Shown here: positions 1 through 8,923 of the stretch, piece by piece
Position numbering within the stretch: position 1 is the first letter of the stretch
Layout: the number at the start of each line of letters is the position of its first letter
Source: Stutzerimonas stutzeri
Lineage (GTDB): Bacteria; Pseudomonadota; Gammaproteobacteria; Pseudomonadales; Pseudomonadaceae
Length of the DNA stretch: 64,000 nt
Assembly (NCBI RefSeq): GCF_013522825.1
Contig: NZ_JAAMQZ010000018.1
Span: forward strand, 36,766 to 100,765
Reading direction: 5' to 3'
Position numbers and translations under genes: made by a program
Notes under the pieces: generated by a model
The model's input: the letters and a program-made list of their open reading frames with translations, nothing else
Database searches by the model: none
Told to the model about the DNA's origin: nothing

Positions 1-500
1 ACGGCCAGGCGCACCGCGTCGCGTTCGGCCTCGCTGGCCCGGTACTGCAATTGTGCGGCTTCGCGCAGACGCCTTAGCCGACCCCAGATATCCAGCTCGT
101 AAGATACTTGCAGCGAGGGCTGCACCGCCGTGGTGTGGGCGATGCCGAGCACGCTGAGTTCGCGCGCGCGTTGCACCCCCAGCACCGCGTCGAGATTCGG
201 CAGCAGCGAGGCGTGGGACAGGCGGATCTGTTCGCGTACCTGTTCGACACGCGAAGCAGCGATCAGCACGTCGGTGTTATGCGCCAGCGCGGCTTCGATC
301 AATGTCGTCAACTGCGGATCGCCAAACGCCTGCCACCAGGTGACGGAGATTTCGCTCGTCCGCGCCGCCTCGTCGCGCCATTGCATGGGCGGGGTGAACG
401 CGGCATCTGGCGGTATCGGCTGTCGTGCTGGCATGCAGCCCGCCAACGTGAGCAGCAGCAGGCTCGAAAGCAATTCCGGAACGCGAACCTGACGATTCAT
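1..500 (-). CDS. Outer-membrane efflux factor, NodT/TolC-like lipoprotein (3' end cut by window edge)
   Basis: Outer-membrane channel of a tripartite drug-efflux pump. Reading leftwards from the ATG at 498-500, the protein begins with a lipoprotein signal peptide ending in the lipobox LAGC. It continues with text typical of NodT-type outer-membrane factors: WWQAFGDPQL, then SYELDIWGRLRRLREAA, the signature of the first long helix of this family. About 166 codons are present and the remainder lies outside the window. The start codon overlaps the stop of the upstream HlyD gene as ATGA (497-500), which indicates translational coupling as the third gene of the efflux operon. Function is inferred from family and operon; the substrate is unknown. 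Confidence 0.88.
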   Translation of the reverse strand, partial: MNRQVRVPELLSSLLLLTLAGCMPARQPIPPDAAFTPPMQWRDEAARTSEISVTWWQAFGDPQLTTLIEAALAHNTDVLIAASRVEQVREQIRLSHASLLPNLDAVLGVQRARELSVLGIAHTTAVQPSLQVSYELDIWGRLRRLREAAQLQYRASEAERDAVRLA

Positions 501-1681
501 TGCCCTTTGCCCGCCGCGGTTTCAGTGGCCTCGGCGTCGCTGCTGGTATCCACATGGGTGACCACCGATAGCCCAGGTCGCAGACGCTGGCTCAGTGGCT
601 GGTCCGGATCGATGGAAATGCGCACCGGTATCCGTTGCACCACCTTGGTGAAGTTGCCGGTGGCGTTGTCCGGGCGCAGCACGCTGAACTCCGAGCCGGT
701 GGCTGGCGCCAGGCGCTGGACACGTCCGGTCAGGCGGGCGCCGTCCAGCGCGTCGATTTCGATGGTCACCGGCTGGCCGGGGCGCATGGCGAAGGTCTGC
801 GTTTCCTTATAATTGGCGATGACCCAAAGCTGCTCCGGTACCAGATAGAGCAACTGCGAGCCGGCCGAAACGTATTGACCCTGGCGTACCGTGACCTCGC
901 TGACCTGGCCGTCGCGCGGCGCCTCGATGACCGTGTTGTCCAGATCGATCCAGGCCCGTTTCAATGTTGCCTCGGCGATTTCCACCTGCGCCTGCAAGCC
1001 GCCACGCGACACATCGCTGGCCTTGAGGGTCTGCTCGGCAATCGCGATGGCGGCGCGGGCCTGTTTCACGTTCGCCGTCGCTGCGCGGGCACTGGCGCGG
1101 GTCTGGTCACGCTCGCGAATCGAGACCGAGCCGCGTTCGGCCAGCTCGTTGACGCGCTTTTCGTCGGCCAGCGCGCGCTGCCGTTCGGCTTCGGCGGCGG
1201 ACAACTCGGCGCGGCGTGACTCCAGCGTGGCGCGGTTGGAGGCCAGGGTCTGTTCGAGATTTTCCAGCCCGAAACGCTGCGCGGCCAGCTCGGCACGGCG
1301 CTGCTCGACCAGCTGGCGATACTGTCGGTCGTCGATGCGCACCAGCGGTTGGCCGCGCGCGACTTGCTCGAAATCCTGCACCAGCACCTCGGTGACGTAG
1401 CCGTTGACCTGCGGCGCCAGCACGGTGATCTGTCCGCGCACGTAGGCGTTTTCGGTGACTGCCACCCGGTCGCTGAACGGCCAAAGCTGCCAGGCGTAAA
1501 GGATCGCCAGGACGCCGGCCAGCGCGACCAGCATCATCAGAATGACCGAGCGGCGGCTCGGCTTGATCGTCTTCGGCGGATCGTCCGGTGCCGGGCCTGC
1601 GTCCGTCGCAGCGGCAGAGGGCTGTGGCGGCTGAGCCGTTTGCAAGGTTTCGTCGTCTGCGGGTTGCCTGGTTTCGCTCAT
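497..1681 (-). CDS. HlyD/EmrA-family periplasmic adaptor of an efflux pump
   Basis: Membrane-fusion protein of 394 residues linking an inner-membrane pump to the outer-membrane channel. It has a cytoplasmic Pro/Ala-rich N-terminus, one membrane anchor at about residues 45-68 (VILMMLVALAGVLAILYAW), then a biotinyl-lipoyl half-domain (VLAPQVNGYVTEVLVQDFEQV). A long coiled-coil hairpin rich in Arg, Glu and Ala follows at about residues 120-240, then the second lipoyl half and a beta-barrel domain. Length and order match EmrA-type adaptors. It overlaps both neighbours by ATGA, so the three genes form one tightly coupled operon read right to left. Confidence 0.92.
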   Translation of the reverse strand: MSETRQPADDETLQTAQPPQPSAAATDAGPAPDDPPKTIKPSRRSVILMMLVALAGVLAILYAWQLWPFSDRVAVTENAYVRGQITVLAPQVNGYVTEVLVQDFEQVARGQPLVRIDDRQYRQLVEQRRAELAAQRFGLENLEQTLASNRATLESRRAELSAAEAERQRALADEKRVNELAERGSVSIRERDQTRASARAATANVKQARAAIAIAEQTLKASDVSRGGLQAQVEIAEATLKRAWIDLDNTVIEAPRDGQVSEVTVRQGQYVSAGSQLLYLVPEQLWVIANYKETQTFAMRPGQPVTIEIDALDGARLTGRVQRLAPATGSEFSVLRPDNATGNFTKVVQRIPVRISIDPDQPLSQRLRPGLSVVTHVDTSSDAEATETAAGKGQ

Positions 1682-3309
1682 GGAGACGGTGCGTTCCTCT
1701 TTTGCCGCGCAAGGCGCAGGGTGTGATAGAGCGTCCAGCCGAACACGCCGATGGAAAGCATGCTGATCAGCCGGAATACATCGTCGAAGGCCAGCACGTT
1801 GGCTTCGCGGGTGGCGGTCTGGCTCAGCTGCGCCGCGCTCTGCGCCTGGCGCAACTGCGGGTCGCTCTGACGCGGGATGAGCGCCTGACTCTGCAGTTGC
1901 AGCCGCTGCGCAATACGCGGATCGCCCGGCACCACCTGCTCGGTCAGGTGACTGGAATGGTATTTCTCACGCACCACCTGATAGGTACCGAACAAGGCCG
2001 GCGCCGCCAGCCCGCCGAGGCTTTGGGTCATGGTGAACAGCACGATGAAGCTGACCAGGTAATTCGGCCCGTTGCGCAGCGCCTTGCCGATGCCGGTGAT
2101 CAGCAGCGGGCCGAGAAACATGCCGCTGGCGAAGGCCAGCAGGCCCTGGCTGAGAAACATGTCGTGCGGGCGGGTCAGGTTGGTGGCGTCGATGTCGAGA
2201 AAGCTGGCGATTGCGATCAGCATGATCGACAGCAGGATTTGTGGCAGGGCTGTGCTCGGGCTGAACGTCATGGCGCTGCCGGCAATACCCATGCTCAGCC
2301 CGAGCAGGATCACTGCGTACAACGGCTGTAACTGTTCGGTACCCATGCCCAGCGCCTGCAGCAGCCCGACCGCGCCGTAGGTCTGCTCCGACAGCAGCAG
2401 GCGTAGGGCAAGTGCGCCGAAAGCGAAGCGCAGCATTTCCGCCGTGCCCAGCCAGCGCGTGTGCAGCAACGGGTTGCGTCGGTGATGTTCGATCATGAAC
2501 GCCATGCAGAGCAGCAGCAGAGCGGCTATCAGCGCGTAGCCGAGCCAGGGTTGTTCGGTCCACCAGAGTATGCGTCCCTGGGCCAGCACCGCGGCAATCA
2601 GCGCCAGAGCCGGGGCGAGCAGGGCGAAGGTGAGGAAGTCCAGAGGCTCGAAGACCTTGATGCGTTCGCCCAGGGGCAGCTTGAGTACTACCACTGCGGC
2701 CAGCGAACACAGCGCCAGGCCGCTCTCGAACACGTAGAGGCGGTGCCATTCGCCCATATCCAATAATGCCGGCGACATCAGCCAGGCCAGCGGCGTGCCC
2801 AGCTGGGAAATTCCGAAACCGAGAATCACCCCCTTGGGCAGGTCCGCTTTGCGGAACGCCTGCAGCATGTAAAACAGGCCCAGGGAGGAGGTTGTAGCCG
2901 CTGCCAGACCGCTGGCGGCACGCACGAAGATCGCCATCTCCAACCCTTCGACGAAGACATGAGCGATGCTCAGCGTTGCATAGAGCGTCAGGCCGATCTC
3001 GGCGAAGCGACGCAGGCCGTACTGCTGGCGGAACTTGATCATCAGCAGGTTGGCGGAGACGTTGACCATGAAGTAGGCCGCCGGCAGCCAGGCGGCTTGC
3101 GATGGCGTCAGGCCCAGGTCGCCCTGGATGCTCGGCAGGTTGGCGATGAACAGCGCGTTGCCCAGACCGCCGGTCAGCCCGACGAGCACCGCGACACAGG
3201 CGTAGGCGATACGCATCGGCATCGGATGCAGCAATATCGCCGGCGAACCGGGCATGGAGGGGCGTTCGTGAGGTTCCCAGCGTGGAACGGGGGCAAGGTA
3301 TTCCGGCAT
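1678..3309 (-). CDS. MFS multidrug efflux transporter (EmrB/DHA2-like)
   Basis: Inner-membrane drug:proton antiporter, 543 residues, with about fourteen hydrophobic segments expected of DHA2 pumps. The first helix contains a run like GLGNALFIANLPSIQGDLGLTPSQAAWLPAAYF, close to EmrB-type 'xxNVALPxIxxdL' text (shown in full only by position: residues about 48-80). It is the first gene of the efflux operon and its stop overlaps the start of the adaptor gene as ATGA (1678-1681). The 222-base gap to the divergent gene at 3532 must hold its promoter; I could not pick out a convincing -35/-10 pair. No dedicated regulator is adjacent. The substrate is unknown. Confidence 0.88.
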   Translation of the reverse strand: MPEYLAPVPRWEPHERPSMPGSPAILLHPMPMRIAYACVAVLVGLTGGLGNALFIANLPSIQGDLGLTPSQAAWLPAAYFMVNVSANLLMIKFRQQYGLRRFAEIGLTLYATLSIAHVFVEGLEMAIFVRAASGLAAATTSSLGLFYMLQAFRKADLPKGVILGFGISQLGTPLAWLMSPALLDMGEWHRLYVFESGLALCSLAAVVVLKLPLGERIKVFEPLDFLTFALLAPALALIAAVLAQGRILWWTEQPWLGYALIAALLLLCMAFMIEHHRRNPLLHTRWLGTAEMLRFAFGALALRLLLSEQTYGAVGLLQALGMGTEQLQPLYAVILLGLSMGIAGSAMTFSPSTALPQILLSIMLIAIASFLDIDATNLTRPHDMFLSQGLLAFASGMFLGPLLITGIGKALRNGPNYLVSFIVLFTMTQSLGGLAAPALFGTYQVVREKYHSSHLTEQVVPGDPRIAQRLQLQSQALIPRQSDPQLRQAQSAAQLSQTATREANVLAFDDVFRLISMLSIGVFGWTLYHTLRLARQKRNAPSP

Positions 3310-3531
3310 GTTTCGCAGGCTCGACGGCGATGACCCGGCGCTATGGGCGCTGCTGCCGAGTCGGCAGACATTGTTGGGACAGTCGCGAGCGCGAAACGGT
3401 TGGTCGAAGTTGCGTCGGCGGGCAAATCATCGGTCGGACCGGCTGAACCTTTGCCGAAGCGGGGCAGTCGATTTAACAGGTTGGCCGTGCTGCTTCCGGC
3501 CGTTCTTGGCAAGCTCTAAGAGGACTGTTCA

Positions 3532-3984
3532 ATGGATACCCAAGACACCATTTCCGTACTCAACGATCTCATCGAAACCAGCAAGGACGGCGAAAAAGGT
3601 TTTCGCGAATGCGCCGAAGATCTCAAGCGCGCCGATCTCAAGACCACCATGATGCAGCGTGCCCAGGATTGCGCCACGGCGGCGGCCGAGCTGCAGCAGC
3701 TGGTTCGCTCCCTGGGTGGCGATCCGGAAACCAGCGGGAGCGTGGCCGGCGACCTGCACCGGCGCTGGGTCGATTTGAAATCCATGGTGACCGGCAAGGA
3801 TGACGAGGCCATTCTCAACGAATGCGAACGCGGCGAAGACGTGGCGATGAAGAGCTACCGCAAGGCGCTCGACAAGGATCTGCCAGCCGAGATTCGCGTC
3901 GTCGTCCAGCGTCAGTTCCAGGGCGTTCAGCGCAACCATGATCAGGTCAAGGCGCTGCGTGACGCGGAGCGCGCCCGCAGCTGA
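3532..3984 (+). CDS. DUF2383 family four-helix protein (PA2169-like)
   Basis: Small 150-residue, Glu/Arg/Lys-rich, soluble helical protein beginning MDTQDTISVLNDLIETSKDGEKGF, which is the hallmark start of the DUF2383/PA2169 family (ferritin-like four-helix fold). It lacks a signal peptide and membrane segments. Motifs such as QDCATAAAELQQLVRSLGG and ECERGEDVAMKSYRKAL are conserved in the family as I recall it. The start is supported by a purine-rich ribosome-binding site (AAGAGGA) just upstream. The gene stands alone and ends in a strong intrinsic terminator. In Pseudomonas such proteins are linked to stress or stationary phase, but the molecular role is unknown. Confidence 0.85.
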   Translation: MDTQDTISVLNDLIETSKDGEKGFRECAEDLKRADLKTTMMQRAQDCATAAAELQQLVRSLGGDPETSGSVAGDLHRRWVDLKSMVTGKDDEAILNECERGEDVAMKSYRKALDKDLPAEIRVVVQRQFQGVQRNHDQVKALRDAERARS

Positions 3985-4002
3985 CCGGCGCCTGGTTTAA
4001 AG

Positions 4003-4034
4003 AAAAACGCCAGCGTGATGCTGGCGTTTTTTTT
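4003..4034 (+). terminator. Intrinsic terminator of the DUF2383 gene
   Basis: A perfect stem (ACGCCAGC pairing with GCTGGCGT around a GTGAT loop) is followed by eight T residues at 4027-4034. It starts 19 bases after the stop codon. Confidence 0.92.
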
Positions 4035-4109
4035 GGAGCCTCGAAGGGTGTCGCTTTTTACATCCACAGGACTGTAGCCGAATTCATTCGACCGGGTTTG
4101 CACCAGGCC

Positions 4110-4721
4110 CTACGGCTCCTGCACTTCACAGCCCTTGATCACCATGCGGATGATGGTCTCGGCGGCGGCCTCGTAGTCGGCATCCTCCAGCTTGGCTTTG
4201 CCCGTCACGACCGATATCTGCCAGTCGAAGTCGGCGTAGGTCTGGGTCGCCGCCCAGATGCTGAACAGCAGGTGGTTGGGGTCTACCTTGGCCATCAAGC
4301 CCTGATCGATCCAGCTCTGGATACAGGCGATGTTATGCGCGGCCTGGGCGTTGAGCTGCTCGGTGCGCTCGGCGGACAGGTGCGGCGCGCCGTGCATGAT
4401 CTCGCTGGCGAAGACTTTCGAGGCGCCGGCATGCTCGCGCGAGATGCGGATCTTGGTGCGGATGTAGGCGCGCAGTACTTCAGCGGGATGGCCGGGCTGA
4501 TTGAACGGTGCAGAGGCTTCGAGCAAGGGCTCGACGATGCTTTCCAGCACTTCGCGATAGAGGTTTTCCTTGCTCTTGAAATAGTAATAGACGTTGGGCT
4601 TGGGCAAGCCTGCGCGGTCGGCGATATCGCTGGTCTTGCAGGCGGCGAAGCCCTTTTCGGCGAACTCTTCGCTGGCGGCGCGCAGGATCAGCTCTTTGTT
4701 GCGCTCACGGATGCTGGACAT
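4110..4721 (-). CDS. TetR-family regulator, RutR/YcdC-like
   Basis: DNA-binding repressor of 203 residues. The N-terminal HTH reads KTSDIADRAGLPKPNVYYYFKSKENLYREVL, which is the sequence style of RutR/YcdC (GLPKPNVxYYF). The C-terminal part (QSWIDQGLMAKVDPNHLLFSIWAATQTYADFDWQ, given by its key words WIDQG, FSIWAATQTYADFD) fits the YcdC-type ligand domain. RutR responds to pyrimidines/purines in E. coli, which suits this neighbourhood, but the ligand here is not shown. I chose the ATG at 4721 (MSSIRERNK); a 19-residue N-terminal extension is open but unlike the family. It is divergent from the solute-binding gene across a TTGTATACAA-type operator. Confidence 0.85.
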   Translation of the reverse strand: MSSIRERNKELILRAASEEFAEKGFAACKTSDIADRAGLPKPNVYYYFKSKENLYREVLESIVEPLLEASAPFNQPGHPAEVLRAYIRTKIRISREHAGASKVFASEIMHGAPHLSAERTEQLNAQAAHNIACIQSWIDQGLMAKVDPNHLLFSIWAATQTYADFDWQISVVTGKAKLEDADYEAAAETIIRMVIKGCEVQEP

Positions 4722-4841
4722 TGGGCCTATTCGATTCGCTACGAGGAGGCCGGCTGGCCTGGCGCAGAATGCTAGCACCGGCCTCCGACTTCTCTCAAGC
4801 CAAGCTATGAAAGCTGCCCGATCGATAGATTGCGTGCTTGT

Positions 4842-4851
4842 TTGTATACAC
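4842..4851. promoter_or_regulatory. Predicted purine-regulon operator (TTGTATACAC, one mismatch)
   Basis: One-mismatch version of the palindrome TTGTATACAA that recurs in front of purine genes in this window. It lies 120 bases upstream of the RutR-like gene and 155 bases upstream of the solute-binding protein, so it could serve both. Binding by the GntR protein at 20708 is inferred. Confidence 0.5.
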
Positions 4852-5006
4852 TTTATGTGGCGTTCTGATACTGTTTTTTGCGGCCCTGTCTGTCGGCGCG
4901 CCCGGTCAGTGGCGACTGCAGCCGATCAGGCCATGGCGGAGGCAATCGTGCTTTGTCTCGTCGTGCGGGCCTCACAACAAGAACAATGAGTCAACAAGGA
5001 GTCACC

Positions 5007-5825
5007 ATGAAGCACATGCTCGCCGCTGCAGCGCTCATGTTCGCTGCTCATGCGGTCGCCGAATCGACCTATGTCGTCGGCGTCGAAGACGCTCGATTCA
5101 TGCCGCACTACAGCCTGGACGCCCAGGGCCAGTATCAGGGCTTCGCGCGTGAACTGCTCGATGCCTTCGCCGAAGAAAGCGGCGTGCGGCTGATCTATCA
5201 GCCATTGCAGGTCGACGAACTACTGCCGGCGCTGCTCGACGGGAGTGTCGACTTCAAGTACCCGGACAACCCCTCCTGGTCCATCTCCAACAAGAGCGGC
5301 CATGGCGTGCATTACAGCCAGGCGGCGGTGGCCTATGTCGACGGCGTCATGGTCGCGCCGCGGCGCGTGGGTCTGGGTGTCGAACAGCTGAAACGGCTGG
5401 CGGTGGTCGATGGCTGGACGCCCAAGGGTTACGAGGCACGGATCGATACCGATCAGGTGCTGCTCGTCGGCAGCAGCGACCTGCCGCGGATGATCCGCCA
5501 GGCGATGCTCAAGGACACCGATGGGGCCTACTACAACGTCGTGGTAGCGATGCACTATCTGAACAACGTCCGTACCAAACCCGGTGCGCTGGTCTTCGAC
5601 CCGAAGCTGCCGCACACCCGGGGTGCCTACCATCTCTCCAGCGTGCGGCATCCGGAGCTGATCCGGCGCTTCGACCGCTTTCTCGACGAACGTCGCGAAG
5701 ACGTCGCCGAGCTCAAGGCCAGGCACCAGGTGGAGGTCAACCTCGACTCGGAATACATCGGCATGGAGCAATGGAAGGTCGACTTCCTGGAGCGGCAGAA
5801 GGCCAGGAATGCGGCGGGTGGCTGA
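5007..5825 (+). CDS. Periplasmic solute-binding protein, family 3 (PBPb)
   Basis: 272-residue extracytoplasmic binding protein. A signal peptide (MKHMLAAAALMFAAHAVAE, cleavage after AVA) precedes a PBPb fold with phrases such as YSLDAQGQYQGFARELLDAFAEESG and LLDGSVDFKYPDNPSW. The ATG at 5007 is chosen because AAGGAG lies 5 bases upstream and the signal peptide begins there; the open frame extends further left without meaning. No ABC permease or ATPase gene is adjacent, so it may feed a remote transporter or a sensor. The upstream purine-type operator suggests a purine-related ligand, but amino-acid-like ligands are equally common in this fold. Confidence 0.85.
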   Translation: MKHMLAAAALMFAAHAVAESTYVVGVEDARFMPHYSLDAQGQYQGFARELLDAFAEESGVRLIYQPLQVDELLPALLDGSVDFKYPDNPSWSISNKSGHGVHYSQAAVAYVDGVMVAPRRVGLGVEQLKRLAVVDGWTPKGYEARIDTDQVLLVGSSDLPRMIRQAMLKDTDGAYYNVVVAMHYLNNVRTKPGALVFDPKLPHTRGAYHLSSVRHPELIRRFDRFLDERREDVAELKARHQVEVNLDSEYIGMEQWKVDFLERQKARNAAGG

Positions 5826-5839
5826 TCGCCGAGCTTCGC

Positions 5840-6289
5840 TCAGCCGCGCCGAATCAGCCAGACGCCAGCGAAGATCAGCAATATGCCGCCGACCTTGCCA
5901 AGGCTGATCGACGCCTGGCGATAGCCGGCCCAGCCGTAATGATCGAGCAGCAGTGCCATCAGCAACTGCCCGGCCAGCAACAGCGCCATGAACAGCGAGG
6001 CGCCCACCCGCGGTGCGGCGAAGGCTGCCGTGGCGATGAGGAAGACGCCGAGCAAGCCGCTGCTCCAGTGCCACCAGGTAATCCCGCGCAGGCCTTGCAG
6101 GGTCGGCAGATCACGCTGGGCCAGCACGATGACGAGCAGCGCCAGCGTGCCGACCGCAAAGGACACCAGCGCGGCATTCATCACGCTGGACAGCTGGCGC
6201 GCAACTTCGCCGTTCATCCCGGCTTGCAGCGGCAGCATCGCCCCGGCAATCAAGGGCAAGGCGAGCAACCACCAGGCAACCGTGGGCAT
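5840..6289 (-). CDS. DMT-superfamily YdcZ-type transporter (DUF606)
   Basis: 149-residue integral membrane protein with five hydrophobic segments, beginning MPTVAWWLLALPLIAGAMLPLQAGMNGEVAR. The phrase GMxPLQAxxNxxL near the N-terminus and GQLLMALLLDHYGWAG near residue 110 are typical of the YdcZ/DUF606 half-size members of the drug/metabolite transporter superfamily. GGAGGAA immediately precedes the ATG. It converges on the solute-binding gene (14-base gap) and is divergent from the chemoreceptor. Two operator-type palindromes lie in its upstream region. The substrate is unknown. Confidence 0.82.
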   Translation of the reverse strand: MPTVAWWLLALPLIAGAMLPLQAGMNGEVARQLSSVMNAALVSFAVGTLALLVIVLAQRDLPTLQGLRGITWWHWSSGLLGVFLIATAAFAAPRVGASLFMALLLAGQLLMALLLDHYGWAGYRQASISLGKVGGILLIFAGVWLIRRG

Positions 6290-6388
6290 GGAATTCCTCC
6301 GAGAGAGTGCTTTGGAAGTGAAAGAGGGGGCGGCAGTGGTGCAACCTGAGGTGGAAACGTCGGAACTGCGACCGCTGAATCGATAAAG

Positions 6389-6398
6389 TTGTACACAA
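6389..6398. promoter_or_regulatory. Predicted purine-regulon operator (TTGTACACAA)
   Basis: Differs from the TTGTATACAA palindrome by one base. It lies 100 bases upstream of the YdcZ gene and 261 bases upstream of the chemoreceptor start. Functional assignment rests on recurrence of the motif only. Confidence 0.45.
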
Positions 6399-6608
6399 GA
6401 TACTGACGATAATTGCCCGGAGCAATGACTATCTCAATGCCGGCGGCTACCTTCCTGCAAAGCTACCGCTTCAGCGAGATAGGCTTTCAGAGCGGATGAA
6501 CCGGCGATCCGGGACCGCGCATGGAGTCGTTGCATTATTCGTTTCGTTCGGATGACTGACATTAAGGATCTGGCTGTCAGTGCCGATAACAATCAAGCGA
6601 CGTTAATG

Positions 6609-6618
6609 TTGTATACAA
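6609..6618. promoter_or_regulatory. Predicted purine-regulon operator (perfect TTGTATACAA)
   Basis: Perfect ten-base palindrome 41 bases upstream of the chosen chemoreceptor start at 6659. If translation began at the earlier ATG (6623), the operator would occupy its ribosome-binding site, which favours 6659. At this position a bound regulator would block transcription of the chemoreceptor. Confidence 0.65.
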
Positions 6619-6658
6619 TCTAATGGATGCTAATAAAAACCAGAACGAGGACTACGCC

Positions 6659-8590
6659 ATGCGCTTCATGCAACGCAGTATCCAGTGGCAACTGATCGTC
6701 AGCATGGGCGCGGCCCTGTTGACCAGCATGCTGATCGTCATTGTGGTGTATTCCTCGGCGGTCAATCGCCTGGCTGAGCGCTATCTCATCGGTGAAGCGC
6801 TACCAGCCAATATCACCGCGATCCGCAACGATATCGAGCGCACCCTGACGGAGCCGGTCACGGCTACCTCCGGTATCGCCACCAATACGCTGGTTCACGA
6901 CTGGTTGCAGCATGGTGAGAGCGCCGCACAGGCGGCGGCGATGACCCGTTACCTGGAGGGTGTAAAAACGCAACAGGGCGCGCTGACGACCTCCATCGCT
7001 GTGCTCGGGAGCGGTCACTACTACTCGGAAGCCGGGCTGACCCGGACCCTGGATCGTAGCAATCCGGCCGAACGCTGGTTCTATAGTCTGATCGAGGGCA
7101 GTGCAGATCGTCGTGTCGATATCGACATCGACAAGGCCACGCGGCAGCTGACGCTGTTCATCAATCAGCGTATCAAGGTCGACGGCAAGGTGCTGGGGGT
7201 CGTTGGGTTGGGCTACAGCCTCGATCGCATGTCCAAGCTGATCAGCGGCTTTCGTTTCGGTGAGCGCGGCGAGGTCTACCTCGTCGGTGGCGATGGTCGG
7301 GTCAAGGTCCATTCCAGAAGCGATTACAATGACAGCGCCGATCTCGCTCAGCTCATGGGGCGTGATGCCGCGGATCGGCTGTTGGGCGGTGAACGGCAAA
7401 CGGTCGAGTTCGAGCGCGACGGTGAGCATTTCCTGGCCATGGCGCAGCCGCTGGAAAGTCTTGGCTGGACGCTCGTCAGCGAGGTGCCGGAAGTGCAGAT
7501 TTTCGGTGATGCACGGCGGACCATGTGGATTACCAGCCTGATCGGCACCTGCATCACGCTGTTCTTTCTCGCGCTGGTGGTGCTGCTGGCACGCGGGCTG
7601 GTCAAGCCGATTCGTCAGGTCACCAGTGCGCTGGTGGAGATCGGTGGCGGTGGCGGCGATCTGACGCGGCGTCTGGACGAGAGCCGGGCCGATGAACTGG
7701 GCGACCTTGCACGTGGTTTCAACCGCTTCATCGGCAGCCTGCGTGAGCTGATCGGCGATGTGCTGCGTACCAGCGAGCAATTGCGTAGCGCAGTGGGGCA
7801 GGTGTCGCACGTGGTCGACAATACGGCGGGGCGTGCCGGGCGCCAGCACGAGATGACCGACATGGTCGCCACGGCGGTGCATGAGATGGGTTTGACCGTG
7901 CAGGAAATCGCCCGCAACGCCAGCAACGCGGCGCAGGCCTCGCAAGGCGCCCGCAGCGAAGCCATGCAGGCGCGTACGGTTGTGGGTGAATCCATTGCAC
8001 ATATCGAGAGTATGTCCAGCGAGATCGGCCAGGCAGCGGATGCAGTGACCGACCTTGCCCGGCAGGTCGCGACCATCGACAAGGTGCTGGCGGTGATTCG
8101 AGGTATTTCCGAGCAGACCAACCTGCTGGCGCTCAATGCCGCCATCGAAGCGGCCCGGGCTGGTGAAATGGGCCGTGGATTCGCTGTGGTCGCCGACGAG
8201 GTGCGCACCCTGGCCAGCCGGACCCAGGCCTCGACCGATGAGATCCAACAGATGATTCAGGGCCTCAATAAAGGCGCCGATAACGCCGTCAGTTCGATGC
8301 ACGCCAGCCAGGCGGCGACGGGCACTGGCGTGCAGGCCAGCCAGCGTACCGGGCAATCGCTGGCCACCATCACCGAGCAGGTCGAGGCGATCAGTGACAT
8401 GAACACCCAGGTGGCGGCGGCGACCGAGGAGCAGAGCAGCGTAACCGAGGAAATCACTCAGAACGTTCAGGGTATCGCGGATCTGGCTCAGGCGACGGCA
8501 AGCGAGGTGCAAAGCTGTCTGGAGGATTGCCGCGCGCTCAGCCGCCTGGCCGATGATCTGACCCGGCAGATGGGTAGCTTCAAGCTCTAG
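6659..8590 (+). CDS. Methyl-accepting chemotaxis protein with dCache sensor domain; candidate purine chemoreceptor
   Basis: 643-residue transducer. A first membrane helix at about residues 10-32 is followed by a ~260-residue periplasmic dCache domain ([25 protein letters not shown]). Then come a second membrane helix, a HAMP linker ([15 protein letters not shown]) and a long coiled-coil signalling domain with the invariant hairpin tip [19 protein letters not shown] near residue 485 and [13 protein letters not shown] chose ATG 6659 because CGAGGA lies 8 bases upstream; ATG 6623 is possible. McpH of P. putida is a known dCache chemoreceptor for purines. The operator 41 bases upstream and the purine setting make the same ligand class likely here, but ligand residues have not been compared. 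Confidence 0.9.
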   Translation: MRFMQRSIQWQLIVSMGAALLTSMLIVIVVYSSAVNRLAERYLIGEALPANITAIRNDIERTLTEPVTATSGIATNTLVHDWLQHGESAAQAAAMTRYLEGVKTQQGALTTSIAVLGSGHYYSEAGLTRTLDRSNPAERWFYSLIEGSADRRVDIDIDKATRQLTLFINQRIKVDGKVLGVVGLGYSLDRMSKLISGFRFGERGEVYLVGGDGRVKVHSRSDYNDSADLAQLMGRDAADRLLGGERQTVEFERDGEHFLAMAQPLESLGWTLVSEVPEVQIFGDARRTMWITSLIGTCITLFFLALVVLLARGLVKPIRQVTSALVEIGGGGGDLTRRLDESRADELGDLARGFNRFIGSLRELIGDVLRTSEQLRSAVGQVSHVVDNTAGRAGRQHEMTDMVATAVHEMGLTVQEIARNASNAAQASQGARSEAMQARTVVGESIAHIESMSSEIGQAADAVTDLARQVATIDKVLAVIRGISEQTNLLALNAAIEAARAGEMGRGFAVVADEVRTLASRTQASTDEIQQMIQGLNKGADNAVSSMHASQAATGTGVQASQRTGQSLATITEQVEAISDMNTQVAAATEEQSSVTEEITQNVQGIADLAQATASEVQSCLEDCRALSRLADDLTRQMGSFKL

Positions 8591-8862
8591 CGAGCCTGTG
8601 GGTCCTTGCTGGTGATCGGTGACGCTATTGTGGCCGGATCGCCAGCGAGCTGACTCTTGCAGCGGCGGCGCTGGTACGTGGCCGTAGGGGCGGGATTGTC
8701 CGAGACCTGGCGGGCTTCGGTGCATGTGATGCGTGGAGCGCAGCCTGCGTCGAGGCGGTGCCCGATACTGGAAGCAGTCTTTGCTTCACAGCTACAACCT
8801 GTCGGCTTGGTTGCAGGGAGGCTTCGCAAACGAAGCTCTGGCACGGGTGGCCGCAAATAAAA
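8591..8862. other. Intergenic stretch, nothing recognised
   Basis: Between the chemoreceptor stop and the Tsx terminator. Short open frames exist on both strands but none has a ribosome-binding site with a recognisable product. No operator-type palindrome was seen. Confidence 0.6.
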
Positions 8863-8884
8863 AAGGTGGCGCAAGCGCCACCTT
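8863..8884 (-). terminator. Intrinsic terminator of the Tsx-like gene
   Basis: Perfect stem of ten base pairs (AAGGTGGCGC with GCGCCACCTT around two bases). On the minus strand it is followed by TTTTTATTTG. It lies about 40 bases beyond the stop codon of the channel gene. Confidence 0.9.
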
Positions 8885-8923
8885 CCAACAACCTGCACCG
8901 TCTGCCCGGCGCTGTCGATTCGC

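Noticed and set aside
4722..4778. N-terminal extension of the RutR-like regulator
   Set aside because: The added 19 residues do not resemble TetR proteins, which begin close to the HTH as with the ATG at 4721.
6800..8725. A 641-codon minus-strand frame opposite the chemoreceptor
   Set aside because: Shadow of the transducer gene; Gln/His/Arg-rich text without family resemblance.
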